From JAYSYM01 sp964543475 (GTDB lineage Bacteria > Bdellovibrionota > Bdellovibrionia > Bdellovibrionales > JAMPXM01), in assembly GCA_964543475.1 (NCBI GenBank), contig CAZIYJ010000002.1:1-64000 (forward strand): a DNA stretch of 64,000 bases. The letters are read 5' to 3'. A model generated the notes under the pieces. It worked only from the letters and a program-made list of their open reading frames with translations. It did not search any database and was not told where the DNA came from. Both the position numbers and the translations under genes were made by a program. Below, in pieces: positions 8,049 through 17,573 of this stretch (positions within the stretch are counted from its first letter, which is position 1; each line of letters opens with the position of its first letter).

Positions 8049-8456
8049 ATGCTTTTGAAAATGATATTTGCACTTAGCGCAGCACTTTTAGTAACTGTCG
8101 GTTGCGGCTCTAGCGATAAGAATATGGCAGCAGCTCCCACTGAACAGCAGAAAGCGATTAGCCAACTTGATGTTTCGCGAAACGAGTACGTCAACACCAC
8201 TCAGTCACGAATCGACAAGATGGCAGCTTTTGGAACTGACTTAAAAACTAAGGCTAACGCTGCTGGAAAAGTAAGAGCGAAAAAAATGCAGAATGCCTCA
8301 GAAGATTTAAGCAGCCTGCTTGAAGATGCTCGCATGCAGCTCACTGAAGTTCGAACCGCAGCACCTGAAAATTGGATGGACGAGAAGCGTGATGTCGAGA
8401 GCGCAATGAGCCGCGCCGAAACTCAGTACAGCAACTCGGTTCAGTTGCTTCGCTAG
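8049..8456 (+). CDS. small helical lipoprotein
   Basis: A 135-residue predicted lipoprotein. The start is the ATG preceded by AAAGGA; the signal sequence ends in L-V-T-V-G-C, a good lipobox. The mature part is Ala/Lys/Glu-rich and predicted almost wholly alpha-helical, with a run suggesting a coiled coil from residue 45 on (repeated K-M-A-A, D-L-K-T-K-A). No enzyme motif is present. Similar small lipoproteins line the periplasmic face of membranes; the precise role is unknown. Confidence 0.8.
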   Translation: MLLKMIFALSAALLVTVGCGSSDKNMAAAPTEQQKAISQLDVSRNEYVNTTQSRIDKMAAFGTDLKTKANAAGKVRAKKMQNASEDLSSLLEDARMQLTEVRTAAPENWMDEKRDVESAMSRAETQYSNSVQLLR

Positions 8457-8483
8457 TCGCTATCGGTCCCGAGGACGTTGACT

Positions 8484-10574
8484 CTATTTCCCGATAATCT
8501 GGCCAGCTGATTTAGGTACTCGAAATCCCTTTGGGTACTTGGAGACGTGAATATCTTCGACGCCAGGTATTTTGATTACAACGTCCTCTTTTCCCACGTA
8601 AGAAAGCTTTAGGGTGCCCGTCATCGTCTGCGGGAGCGTTATGCCTTCACCAGTGCTTAGAGCGCTTACGTCGATACTTCCGCTGAACTGTTCAGGAAAC
8701 TTTACGCCTTCGGCCCTATCCATACTCTCGAGTGAAATAAGTTTTGCGTCACCGAACTCTACATTCGCCGCAAAGACAAGATTTCTAAAATTCAGGATCC
8801 CAGTAGTATCCGCAAACTTAACATTTCGAAGGGCGACAAGGTCTCTAAAATATAAATGAGAATTTAGTTTCGGAAAGCTTACATTGACTGCCGACATGAG
8901 CCTGTATGTATCGAAGCTTCCGTTCACTTGCTCGGGAAGCTCAACGCTTTCTAAGCGTGATACTAGGTCAATCGAAAAATCGCCAGTGACAAGCTTTGGA
9001 AATTTGCCTGGCCCTAATGTCTCCGTAGAATTTGAGCGAATACTTCCGTGCACAACTTCAATGTGCCCGTAATCAAAAAATTCAGTTGCGACCAATTCGA
9101 GATCACCATAGTGATATTTGATTTTTTTGTTTCTCGCCTCTTTTTCAGTAGTAGAAATTTCATCTCTTTTAAGTCCAGTAATTTTTGAAATGTCACTGAG
9201 CGCATCTCGTCGAGCAAGAATCTCAGCAATTCGCGGATCATTTTCATAACCAAAGCCTTCAATCTTTCGATCAAGCTCATAAAGGAATTTCAAGTCATCT
9301 AGGCTCAACTCTTCCTGCGAGAGGCTTTGCTTCTCAATTTTAGTTAAGCGACGCATATCGTTTTCGCGAGCAGAGTATCGAGCACCCTCTTCGCCAAAGT
9401 TTGATAGCTTTTGACTTAAGATATTAGTCTTCACGATCTCGTGATCTAGGTTTTGATCACTACCTATTCCTCTTATTTCACCAATTGCTTCATCTTCCAT
9501 TCTGATTGCAAGTCGCGGAACGGTTGGCTTGTTATCTCTGTCTAGACTGTAGTAAACATAAAAGTCTCCGCCCTTTAGCTGTTCTGCTGCGGTTTCTTTT
9601 CCCGCCGTACACCAGCCAGTGCCTTTTCCGGCAAGAGACTTAACTAATTTATTTGGTGATGAACCTTGGTCATACTTGATCCATTTACCCTCGGTGATGT
9701 GTAGGCGCGCCGACGAACCCTGCGCCGTTTTAAGATTGTATCCATAGATTTTATTGAAACTTGTAGTCTCGACTCTCTTAAGAAGTTCTAAATCTTTAAT
9801 ATCAGCTAACGATTTCTTTTCAACGAGCGATACGATGCTATCAACTGTTAGAGCAAACGCCTCTCGATTTAACTCAGCAAACGGACTAACATGACCTTTT
9901 GATCGCGACGCAAACGATGCCAACTCAACATCGTACTTTCCGAGCTTTGCAACACTGGTTAATGCCCAATACTTCGTCCACATTGGGTAAATGTTCGAAT
10001 CTTTAGAGAAGAAATAATCTACCCACTGACGAAGCGACTGCTCTTGCTCAGCAATTGCCTGTTTCGCGATTCGCTTTCTCATCTCCGGAGTCACTTCGAT
10101 CTGACCGTGCCCACGCTCTCGAGCGATTCTCGCTTGCAATTGGTAATAGCTATCAGGAATTTCACTTTCCTTTATAACAAACTCGCGGAGAATAATATCT
10201 TTTGCTCGCTTCGCATGTTGCGGACGAGCGATGATATTTGCATAAACGGCCTCAAGACGATTTAGAAAGGCGCCAAGTTTTTCATGCGGTTTTTGAATAC
10301 CACGCGCGCTTTTTTCAACTAATTCAGATTTATGAAGATTCCCGTTACGTTCATGCAGAAAGCGCGCGCCATTACTTCCTGAAAGCGGAGCTTTTGAGAA
10401 CACTGCCGAGCAGCTGTCCTGCCCAATAGCACTTTGCGGTGCTGCTACAGTAACTGCTATCGTAATTACGCTTAAAAGCAACTTGGCAAACAGCGCCCGA
10501 CGCCCGACAAAATCTTTGACAGCAGAAAGCGCCAGAGTGCGATTATTTGTTTTTAAAGCGTATGGTTCATTCAT
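8484..10574 (-). CDS. secreted protein with G-W-C-T core and beta-solenoid-like repeats
   Basis: About 696 residues from the ATG shown; a GTG 26 codons upstream is also open, and neither has a clear SD. The export signal (L-L-L-S-V-I-T-I-A-V-T-V-A-A) ends near residue 50. Residues 60-290 are helical. Around residue 318 lies K-G-T-G-W-C-T-A-G-K, followed by G-G-D-F-Y-V-Y-Y and E-I-R-G-I-G; this resembles the W-C-T region of PcfJ-like plasmid and phage proteins. Residues 530-690 form repeats of about 22 residues, with V-x-F-P-K-L, V-K-F-P-E-Q-F-S-G-S and similar units, suggesting a leucine-rich or beta-solenoid surface. Function unknown; the layout suits a secreted enzyme or effector with a recognition domain. 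Confidence 0.75.
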   Translation of the reverse strand: MNEPYALKTNNRTLALSAVKDFVGRRALFAKLLLSVITIAVTVAAPQSAIGQDSCSAVFSKAPLSGSNGARFLHERNGNLHKSELVEKSARGIQKPHEKLGAFLNRLEAVYANIIARPQHAKRAKDIILREFVIKESEIPDSYYQLQARIARERGHGQIEVTPEMRKRIAKQAIAEQEQSLRQWVDYFFSKDSNIYPMWTKYWALTSVAKLGKYDVELASFASRSKGHVSPFAELNREAFALTVDSIVSLVEKKSLADIKDLELLKRVETTSFNKIYGYNLKTAQGSSARLHITEGKWIKYDQGSSPNKLVKSLAGKGTGWCTAGKETAAEQLKGGDFYVYYSLDRDNKPTVPRLAIRMEDEAIGEIRGIGSDQNLDHEIVKTNILSQKLSNFGEEGARYSARENDMRRLTKIEKQSLSQEELSLDDLKFLYELDRKIEGFGYENDPRIAEILARRDALSDISKITGLKRDEISTTEKEARNKKIKYHYGDLELVATEFFDYGHIEVVHGSIRSNSTETLGPGKFPKLVTGDFSIDLVSRLESVELPEQVNGSFDTYRLMSAVNVSFPKLNSHLYFRDLVALRNVKFADTTGILNFRNLVFAANVEFGDAKLISLESMDRAEGVKFPEQFSGSIDVSALSTGEGITLPQTMTGTLKLSYVGKEDVVIKIPGVEDIHVSKYPKGFRVPKSAGQIIGK

Positions 10575-10725
10575 GACGTTGAGATAGTGCAAGGGCGCAT
10601 CCAATAGGATGTATTTGGTCGTGTTTCTTCGCGTTTCAATCTGAGACAGCACTTTAAGTAAGATTACGGGCTAACATTCGTGTCGCTGTTCTTCAGATTT
10701 TCCCCGCGAAGTCGATAAGATACCG

Positions 10726-12645
10726 ATGTCTCTGCGTGCGAAAGTTCTACTCAATTACTCATGGAAATTAGTCGCAGGTTTTGCGGTGCTCGTCGCCTTT
10801 GGCCAAAACTGTTCACCTGGAATGAGTCAGCTCGAGCACTTCTCAAGTAGTTCCATTCTTTCAAGCAACAGTCCCGAAGGTCAGAAGCTCTACGCTTCTA
10901 AGTGCGCAAGCTGTCATGGTCCTATTGAAACCTCTCTCAAGCGAGGAAGAACCGCCGCCCAAATTGGTTCAGCCCTAGGCAATGTTCCGCAAATGAGCGC
11001 GATTAGTCTTTCGAATACAGAAATCCGGGACATCTCAATCGCTCTTAACTTTACGCCTCCTACTGGAAACATTTATAAGTGCGTCGACCCATCTATTCGC
11101 GGCATTACTGCTGATCGAATGCGAAAACTTTCGCTCGCTCAACTTAAAAACACTCTGCGCGATTTACTCGGTACGACTATCGTGAACGACTCCGAATTCA
11201 AACTGAGTTTGACATCTATTCCTGATGACTCGCTAAAAGTTTCAGTAGGCGAATTTAACGACAACCCGGCTCTCTACCACGCTAAGGCGATTTACGATGC
11301 ATCGGTGCGAGCAGTAGCGATGATGAATTCAAATTCACAGTTACGTTCTAACATCTTGGGCAGTTGCACGGTTTCTTCACTCGACGAAAACTGCATACGC
11401 ACTGTGATCTCGCAATTCGGTCGACGCGTTCTTCGCCGACCACCGACGGCTACAGAGACTAGCAGCTTCGTTGCTTTCTACAACAGCATGGGCGCGGGAG
11501 TTGAAGGCCTCAACTACTTGTTCCAACGACTCCTCCAGAGCCCAACAATCGTATTTCACATCGAAGATGGCAACTCGCCGTCGAACGGTCGTTACCGTTT
11601 AAGCGACTACGAGATTGCTTCTCGTATCTCATACATGACTACTGACACTATGCCAGACGTAGAACTTCTCGATGCCGCAAGCCGAGGAGAATTACAAACT
11701 CTGACCAATGTAAAAAGCCAAGTGTCGAGACTACTTGCGAAGCCTGAAGCCGCAGCTAAAGTTCAAAACTTTATTCGTTACTACACGCATCTTAAAGAAC
11801 TCGTTCCGAATTCGAAAGCTGCTGCAAGCGTTGGAGTTAGTACCTCTGGCTTAGCTACTGAGATGAAACAAGAGTTTAACGAATACGTGAACTATATAGT
11901 TTTCGGTTCTTCAGGGACATATGCTGATTTAATGACTTCGCATGCTTCGTTCCCGCGAACTCAAAACTTGGCGAAAGTTTTAGAAACGAATGTGATCTCG
12001 GTGGCGCAGCCAGTTTCAATTGCTCCCCTCCACGCAGGCTTACTCCATAGACCAGCAATTCTAGCTTCAGGAAGCGATCGAACCTCACCAATTTTACGTG
12101 GTGCACTCGTACGTAAAGCGGTTCTTTGCGATGTCCTTGGCGACCCACCTGCAAACGCAGTAGCGGCGCGAGAAGACGAAGTGGGCGATCTTTCAACTTA
12201 CTCAAACCGAATCGGTACTGACCGCCTCACAAGCCCGGGCCTTTGCCTGAGCTGCCATACGTCACTCAACCCGCTTGGTTATGCCTTCGAGAAATACAAC
12301 CAACTAGGCGCGAGACGAACTGTTGAACCGCTTTTTGATGCTCAGGGAAATTTAGTGAGAACTTTTCCGATCGATACAACAGTCACTGATCCAAGGATCG
12401 AAGATGGTGGACCAGGAAGCTTGAGCGATTCGACTGAGCTAGTAGCGGCTATCGCGGAGAGTAGAAAAGCTAAAGCGTGTTACTCACAAAAAATGTTTGA
12501 GTACTACAATGTAAGAGCGATTGATTCGGCGAAAGACGGATGTTCACTTGCGGAGACAGAGCAAAAAACCGGAAGCCAAGACCTCCGCTCAGTCTTAATA
12601 GACAGCATAGCTAACGAAGATATTTTCTGGCGAAAACAGCCATAA
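10726..12645 (+). CDS. cytochrome c-type lipoprotein, DUF1592/DUF1588 family
   Basis: A 639-residue exported protein. The signal sequence ends in A-F-G-Q-N-C (C29), an unusual lipobox. A cytochrome c segment with C-A-S-C-H (60-64) follows. Then come blocks typical of the planctomycete/myxobacterial DUF1587-1595-1592-1588-1585 array: R-K-L-S-L-A-Q-L-K-N-T-L-R-D-L-L-G, R-V-L-R-R-P-P, Y-R-L-S-D-Y-E-I-A-S-R, L-H-R-P-A-I-L-A-S-G and a second haem motif C-L-S-C-H (507-511). The family nearly always travels with DUF1552 proteins, as here. The biochemical role is unknown; two haems imply electron transfer at the envelope. First gene of an operon with the next two. Confidence 0.88.
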   Translation: MSLRAKVLLNYSWKLVAGFAVLVAFGQNCSPGMSQLEHFSSSSILSSNSPEGQKLYASKCASCHGPIETSLKRGRTAAQIGSALGNVPQMSAISLSNTEIRDISIALNFTPPTGNIYKCVDPSIRGITADRMRKLSLAQLKNTLRDLLGTTIVNDSEFKLSLTSIPDDSLKVSVGEFNDNPALYHAKAIYDASVRAVAMMNSNSQLRSNILGSCTVSSLDENCIRTVISQFGRRVLRRPPTATETSSFVAFYNSMGAGVEGLNYLFQRLLQSPTIVFHIEDGNSPSNGRYRLSDYEIASRISYMTTDTMPDVELLDAASRGELQTLTNVKSQVSRLLAKPEAAAKVQNFIRYYTHLKELVPNSKAAASVGVSTSGLATEMKQEFNEYVNYIVFGSSGTYADLMTSHASFPRTQNLAKVLETNVISVAQPVSIAPLHAGLLHRPAILASGSDRTSPILRGALVRKAVLCDVLGDPPANAVAAREDEVGDLSTYSNRIGTDRLTSPGLCLSCHTSLNPLGYAFEKYNQLGARRTVEPLFDAQGNLVRTFPIDTTVTDPRIEDGGPGSLSDSTELVAAIAESRKAKACYSQKMFEYYNVRAIDSAKDGCSLAETEQKTGSQDLRSVLIDSIANEDIFWRKQP

Positions 12646-12657
12646 CGGAGACGGCAG

Positions 12658-14244
12658 ATGAAGTACAATGGCATTTCCAGACGAATGTTTCTTCAAGGTG
12701 CGGGCAACCTGCTCTTCACAATTCCACTTTTAGAATCGTTAATGCCACAAGCGTTTGCGCAAGCGGGATCGCCCCTTTGCCGTTACATTCAAATGATCAG
12801 CCCGTTTGGTATCAATCCCGGCGACTATTGGGGCACTGGAAGCTATGAAACGATGATCAAGGGCACTTCAAGTGTAGCTAACAACATCGTAAGCGGCGGC
12901 ACACCTACTTTAATCACGGACTTATCAAGCCTTTCAAATGCGTCACTTTCAAAAGCTATCGGGCCAGAATTAACAGCGTTAAGAAATAAGTTCAGCTTGC
13001 TTCGTGGCTTTGATGTTCTTAAAAATCCAGCGAATCCAACCACGTTTCACAACATGATTTATCCGACGAGCGCTTCTCAAGGTAAAATTATGCCGAACGC
13101 AGATTACATCGCACCACCATTCACCGATCAACCAACTGTTGATATGATGATTGCGAATGCATTAAATACCTATCCTGCCAATTTTCCGAACGGTCGCCGA
13201 GCCATCGTGTTTGGCCCAAAGAATTTAGATACTAGCTTCAATACGCGTAGCTTCTCGTGGGCTCGTCAAGCAGATGGCTCACTGAATACTGTTCCTCCCA
13301 TCAACGAAACTGCGTCGCTGTATAACGTGTTCACTTCTGAATTTTCAAGTATCGGCGGATCACCGCCAGCGCCGAATCCTAAACCGGGCAATCTAATGAA
13401 CGCGGTCTTTGAAGACTATAAACGCGTGCGCGATGGAACAAAAATCTCGAGTAGTGATAAGCTGAAACTAGAATCTTATATGAGTTTGATTTCTGATATT
13501 CAACAGGGCTTCGCGGCCCCTCCTCCAGTGACCAATGGCCCATCATGCCAGGACCCAAAATCTAGTGTGAACATGGATGCAAATTTAAGCCCCGAGCAAC
13601 AGTTTGAACAGCAAGCAAGAATCATCGCTGCTGCACTCGCTTGTAATATGACTCGAGTCGCAAGCATTGCGCTCGTCTTCGACCGAGCCGGTGCACACGA
13701 AGGTCACCATAGCGAATACGATAACGGATGGTTCGTACCGAACTTCGTTCGCTTCAGCAGACACATTGCTTTTTTAATGAAAGCTCTTGAGCAAATTCCT
13801 GATGGCACAACTAACCTTCTCGATAACTCAATTATTTACTGGACGACCGAATACGGCGCACGTTCTTGGTGGGGTCAGCACGTCACTGAAGATTACCCGG
13901 TACTAGTTGCTGGTGGTGGTGGCGGACAGCTTGTACAAGGAAAGTTCATGGACTTCAGAAAACAAGCTTCTGGTCCAAACAAGTTGTGGTGGACTGAAGC
14001 TGACACGGGCCAGGTCGGTGGCTCACCGCTACTGGGACTCCCGATCAACAATTTATTGGTGACGTTTATGAACTGCATGGGCTTACGCTCAACTGATTAC
14101 GAAAAAACCGCAGGTGGAGGGTACGGCTTCTACCCGTCAGCTCGCGAGCTTGCCAACTTTACTCCCGATGCCAGCTACTGGCTAAGCACCGCAGGCAAAC
14201 GCTCGCCTATTCCTAACTTCTATAAGGGCCCGCTTCTAGGATAA
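12658..14244 (+). CDS. Tat-exported DUF1552 protein
   Basis: A 528-residue partner of the upstream DUF1592/1588 cytochrome-like lipoprotein. The N-terminus is a twin-arginine signal, I-S-R-R-M-F-L-Q-G (R8, R9), ending near A-F-A-Q-A, so it should fold in the cytoplasm and be exported by Tat, often a sign of a bound cofactor or metal. The mature part carries conserved-looking H-E-G-H-H-S (after residue 340) and T-E-Y-G-A-R-S-W-W-G-Q-H segments; the His cluster may bind metal. The fold recalls the alkaline-phosphatase-like DUF1501/1552 group. The start has GGAG seven bases upstream and lies 12 bases after the previous stop. Confidence 0.88.
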   Translation: MKYNGISRRMFLQGAGNLLFTIPLLESLMPQAFAQAGSPLCRYIQMISPFGINPGDYWGTGSYETMIKGTSSVANNIVSGGTPTLITDLSSLSNASLSKAIGPELTALRNKFSLLRGFDVLKNPANPTTFHNMIYPTSASQGKIMPNADYIAPPFTDQPTVDMMIANALNTYPANFPNGRRAIVFGPKNLDTSFNTRSFSWARQADGSLNTVPPINETASLYNVFTSEFSSIGGSPPAPNPKPGNLMNAVFEDYKRVRDGTKISSSDKLKLESYMSLISDIQQGFAAPPPVTNGPSCQDPKSSVNMDANLSPEQQFEQQARIIAAALACNMTRVASIALVFDRAGAHEGHHSEYDNGWFVPNFVRFSRHIAFLMKALEQIPDGTTNLLDNSIIYWTTEYGARSWWGQHVTEDYPVLVAGGGGGQLVQGKFMDFRKQASGPNKLWWTEADTGQVGGSPLLGLPINNLLVTFMNCMGLRSTDYEKTAGGGYGFYPSARELANFTPDASYWLSTAGKRSPIPNFYKGPLLG

Positions 14245-14332
14245 CGTATTAAAATGAGACCGATCTGAAAGTATCTACAACTTATACTCGTAGCGGCCGA
14301 TAGTTTCCTTAAGCACTTGCTTGAGGTGATTC

Positions 14333-17320
14333 GTGAATTGGTCAAAGTATGTAAAGTTTCGAACAGTTGTCGGATTCTGTGTAACGGCTTCTTTGCTTGG
14401 ATTTGGATTTCAAAACTGCAGCAAAGTTGAATTCTCAGGAGAAGAGTTCGCCTCAAGAGCTATGCGTGCCAATGGGGGATTTGCTGAATTCAAAGCTGGA
14501 GACGATACGAACCTCCCGCCCCTAAAGCTCTTTTTCATTGTCGATAACTCAGGAACAATGCAGGCCAATCAAATTAGTCTATCAAGTGCGTTCTCTAAGA
14601 TGTTTGAAGGAACGAACGCAACAAGCCTAGCCGCCTTCGATACCACTGCCTACGTTATAAATACTGGTCAGATGACTTTGCCAGACACTAGCGCGCACTA
14701 TCAAAAGCTGCCAAGTAAAGACCTTTCATTTTTTGAACAGAGCTCAATGGCTCAGTTACAACAAGGTCCACGGGCTCAGATTGTAAACGGACAAATTCCT
14801 GGTGATCTCGTTGGTTACCGAACTTACTCATCAAAAACAGTCGATGGGTTTGATACTGTAAAGTATGAACCAGCTCCGGTTGCAGGATTTGAATCGTCAG
14901 GCGCAAGAACAATTGCTTCGGTTGGAGTTTACAAGAGTTCGACTGGGGATCTTTCGAAATTTACAAATGAATTTAAAGATCGAGTTTCGATATTAGATCC
15001 GGCTCGCTCGGCGATGGATCCAGTTACAAAAACCGGTGTCATGGACGTGGTCATTGATAAGGAAAGCGGGCTCTGCGCAGCGGCGCGAGTTCTTAAGTAC
15101 AGTGATCGCTTCCTTAATCCTGGCGACATGGCGGCATTTGTTATCGTCTCCGACGAGGAAGACTCTGATCCGAAGGGCGTTAACTGTATCGACGCCTACA
15201 CCCAATATAGTGGTCAACCGCTGATTGACGGACACTGCGTGCAACCTAAAACCGAACTCAGCTATCTCGTGAATGATGCAAATGCAGTCAAAGCAAACTG
15301 CAATGTTAAGTACGATTCAGGTGTGAAGGTTAATTATACTTATCAACTCGATCAAACCGATCTTAAGTGGTACACGATCGTGCACGACCGCACTGTTCGA
15401 CAAACACAAGTAAAGTATTATTCAGGAACTTCGACCTACACGCAGCCGCGTGTGAAGATGAGTTACTTCAAGAAGTCATTTAGCTATAAGCTGCCACAGA
15501 CTACGATTTCATATTCAACAAAAACTGAATCATGTGACATTCGTGACGGCGTAAAGTTCAACTGCCAGTACACTTACAATAATCAGACAACGAAAGCCTA
15601 TGATGCAGTTTACACGGGTAACTGCGCAGCCTATTCAAATGGGAAATTACCGTCGAACGCTGTCTTAAATGAGCCTTCTCACCCAATTTCATGTAATAGC
15701 TTGCCGGCACTTGTGAAGACAGCTTCGTCTTGCCCTACTAGCGGAAGTGCTTATGATTGCTCTGCAGTCTATTCAGGGTCTCGAACTGACTTAGTAGCTA
15801 ACGGCTCGCTTGGCTCTTCTAGCTGCGAAGCGTTTGCGGCAGGAAAGTTACCGAGTGACGCTGTTATCTCTGATGCAGGGTATGCGGTGCTGTGCGCCGA
15901 TGCTAGCTTGAATGGCGTCGTTAAAACGGGGCTCTGTGCTGGCGAGCAAAATTGTGTAAACAACATTCAGCAGATCACTGCAGCATCGGTCGATGGTGTT
16001 CCTGCGGGTTCAACGGCTGCGCAGTGTGAGTCTTTTGCGAAGTCTAAAGTCACAATGACTAACCCTATCTATGGTCAAACCACGTATCCGATCACGTGCA
16101 CTGAGACGGCGGGTCGAAACGAAATCAATGTCGCTGGTGCTTGTAACCCAAATAATACTTTGATCAAAAACTGTGTCGAAAAAACTTCGACGAACGCGAG
16201 TACGAGCACAGTACCCGGGGTAGTTGTAAATGGACAAAGTTGCATCGACTTCATAAAGCAAAACGTCTCAAGTGGTAATCCAATTTCAGATTCTGGAGCG
16301 AGCTGTACACTGTCTGCTAACAAACTTAATAAGTCAGGGTCGAAGTCGCTAAACTATTCGCTAGCTGTATTTCAGAATTATACTCCGTCGGTTGGAAGTA
16401 GCTGCTCTAATGATTTGAAAAATTACATCTCCGATGTTGATCAAATTTCTGCGCTTCAGTCTTGCACGATTTCGTCACTGAACTCAGCAACCCATGTTTA
16501 CAATCAAGCGAAGACGTGCGAAGAGATCGCGAATCCAGCGAGTATTTGCGATGGCGTGAGTAAACGAAATTGTCTCGCAACGAGTGTTCAGCCAGGCAAT
16601 CCTTATAAGACTGAAACTATAACTAGAAATGAAGCCTTCACTTGTGAAACTGAATGTAGCCAAACTACGCTTTGCCTCGGCAAATCAGGCAAAGTCAGTG
16701 ACAACTATCTTCAATGCCAAACGACTGCAGTTGCGCCAGGAAAGAGAAGTTTCTCAGCTCAGTTAGCGTCAAAAGAAGGTTCGATTTGTAAGGCGCCCGA
16801 AGAGCTAACGGCGGTTGTGACGAAACGTTACAACGCACCAAATGGCAGCAAGCCTGAGTATGTCGCCGGAGATCTTTCTGAACAGTCGCAACCGAATGCT
16901 CTAGCTTCGTACATTAAGAATCAGAGTGAGCAAGTATTTGGAGAGAACATTCCAGCAGTGTCTGTGTTTGTTCGCCAACCGGGCGATACACTTGGAACTA
17001 ATGGAAGTATCGGTGTGGCCTACAATCACTTCGCTGGTCTGATGAATGGGCAAAAGGGATCTGTATTAAGCACAGCCGACTCTTACGCTACGTCACTTCA
17101 GTCTTTGGGTGGACTGATCAGACAACGATTGAGCCGGTCATTAAATGTACCGATGGGTGTGAATCAGACGATTAGACAAGTTTGGTTTAGGCGCGCTGGC
17201 GAAAGTCAATGGGGCGCTCCGATGGACGAAGCCTGGTGGTCAGCCAAAGGTGGAACTGTCAGCATCAGTCCTGACTTCCAGTTCGACATGGGCGATGAAT
17301 TCAGAGTCGAGTACTATTAG
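14333..17320 (+). CDS. von Willebrand A lipoprotein with Cys-rich repeats
   Basis: A 995-residue predicted surface lipoprotein. The GTG start has a GAGGTGA SD. The signal ends in F-G-F-Q-N-C (C29), matching the unusual lipobox of the first operon gene. Residues 64-220 look like a von Willebrand A domain with metal site F-I-V-D-N-S-G-T (D71, S73, T75) and a later V-I-V-S-D-E-E-D. From about residue 400 to 720 there are at least four units of roughly 66 residues, each starting C-x-x-F/Y (C-E-A-F, C-E-S-F, C-I-D-F) and ending in a second Cys. A binding or adhesion role is inferred from the A domain; partners are unknown. Last gene of the three-gene operon. Confidence 0.85.
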   Translation: MNWSKYVKFRTVVGFCVTASLLGFGFQNCSKVEFSGEEFASRAMRANGGFAEFKAGDDTNLPPLKLFFIVDNSGTMQANQISLSSAFSKMFEGTNATSLAAFDTTAYVINTGQMTLPDTSAHYQKLPSKDLSFFEQSSMAQLQQGPRAQIVNGQIPGDLVGYRTYSSKTVDGFDTVKYEPAPVAGFESSGARTIASVGVYKSSTGDLSKFTNEFKDRVSILDPARSAMDPVTKTGVMDVVIDKESGLCAAARVLKYSDRFLNPGDMAAFVIVSDEEDSDPKGVNCIDAYTQYSGQPLIDGHCVQPKTELSYLVNDANAVKANCNVKYDSGVKVNYTYQLDQTDLKWYTIVHDRTVRQTQVKYYSGTSTYTQPRVKMSYFKKSFSYKLPQTTISYSTKTESCDIRDGVKFNCQYTYNNQTTKAYDAVYTGNCAAYSNGKLPSNAVLNEPSHPISCNSLPALVKTASSCPTSGSAYDCSAVYSGSRTDLVANGSLGSSSCEAFAAGKLPSDAVISDAGYAVLCADASLNGVVKTGLCAGEQNCVNNIQQITAASVDGVPAGSTAAQCESFAKSKVTMTNPIYGQTTYPITCTETAGRNEINVAGACNPNNTLIKNCVEKTSTNASTSTVPGVVVNGQSCIDFIKQNVSSGNPISDSGASCTLSANKLNKSGSKSLNYSLAVFQNYTPSVGSSCSNDLKNYISDVDQISALQSCTISSLNSATHVYNQAKTCEEIANPASICDGVSKRNCLATSVQPGNPYKTETITRNEAFTCETECSQTTLCLGKSGKVSDNYLQCQTTAVAPGKRSFSAQLASKEGSICKAPEELTAVVTKRYNAPNGSKPEYVAGDLSEQSQPNALASYIKNQSEQVFGENIPAVSVFVRQPGDTLGTNGSIGVAYNHFAGLMNGQKGSVLSTADSYATSLQSLGGLIRQRLSRSLNVPMGVNQTIRQVWFRRAGESQWGAPMDEAWWSAKGGTVSISPDFQFDMGDEFRVEYY

Positions 17321-17338
17321 TTATTACAGAAAACACTA

Positions 17339-17369
17339 CGAGTTCGGAAACGATACCGCTCCGAACTCG
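17339..17369 (+). terminator. stem-loop after the surface operon
   Basis: A perfect 10-bp stem, CGAGTTCGGA/TCCGAACTCG, with an 11-base loop, 18 bases after the stop of the 995-residue lipoprotein. It is followed by a T-rich stretch (TTATTTTCTT) rather than a clean run, so it is a plausible terminator for the operon and for the convergent small gene. Confidence 0.55.
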
Positions 17370-17375
17370 AGTGAG

Positions 17376-17573
17376 TTATTTTCTTGCAGTCAGTGGACAG
17401 GTATCAAATCCAAAAACTTTATACAGTGGACAAAAGCCAACGGCCCCCGTCAAAAGTGGAACCAAACCCACTAATCCCCACAATGTTTGTGGGCCGACGA
17501 AGACAAGACTAATCAATACTAGACCCACGACGATCCGAAAAATTCGATCCACTTTACCTTCATTTATTTTCAT
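17376..17573 (-). CDS. DUF2892-family small inner-membrane protein
   Basis: A 65-residue protein with the DUF2892 pattern known from the membrane tail of YgaP-type rhodaneses. It has M-K-I-N-E-G-K-V-D-R, two hydrophobic segments separated by G-P-Q-T-L-W-G, then F-C-P-L-Y-K-V-F-G-F-D-T-C-P. The two conserved Cys residues are present. It is free-standing here, with no rhodanese domain attached. Its role is not established for the family; a link to sulfur or redox handling is a guess. Confidence 0.85.
   Translation of the reverse strand: MKINEGKVDRIFRIVVGLVLISLVFVGPQTLWGLVGLVPLLTGAVGFCPLYKVFGFDTCPLTARK

Noticed and set aside
7807..8073. Minus-strand frame of 88 codons with several Cys residues
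   Set aside because: No ribosome site, overlaps the start of the lipoprotein gene, and no family. It could be a decayed gene but this cannot be supported.
9014..9280. Minus-strand frame inside the G-W-C-T gene
   Set aside because: Lies in another frame of the same gene, with no start context; a shadow.
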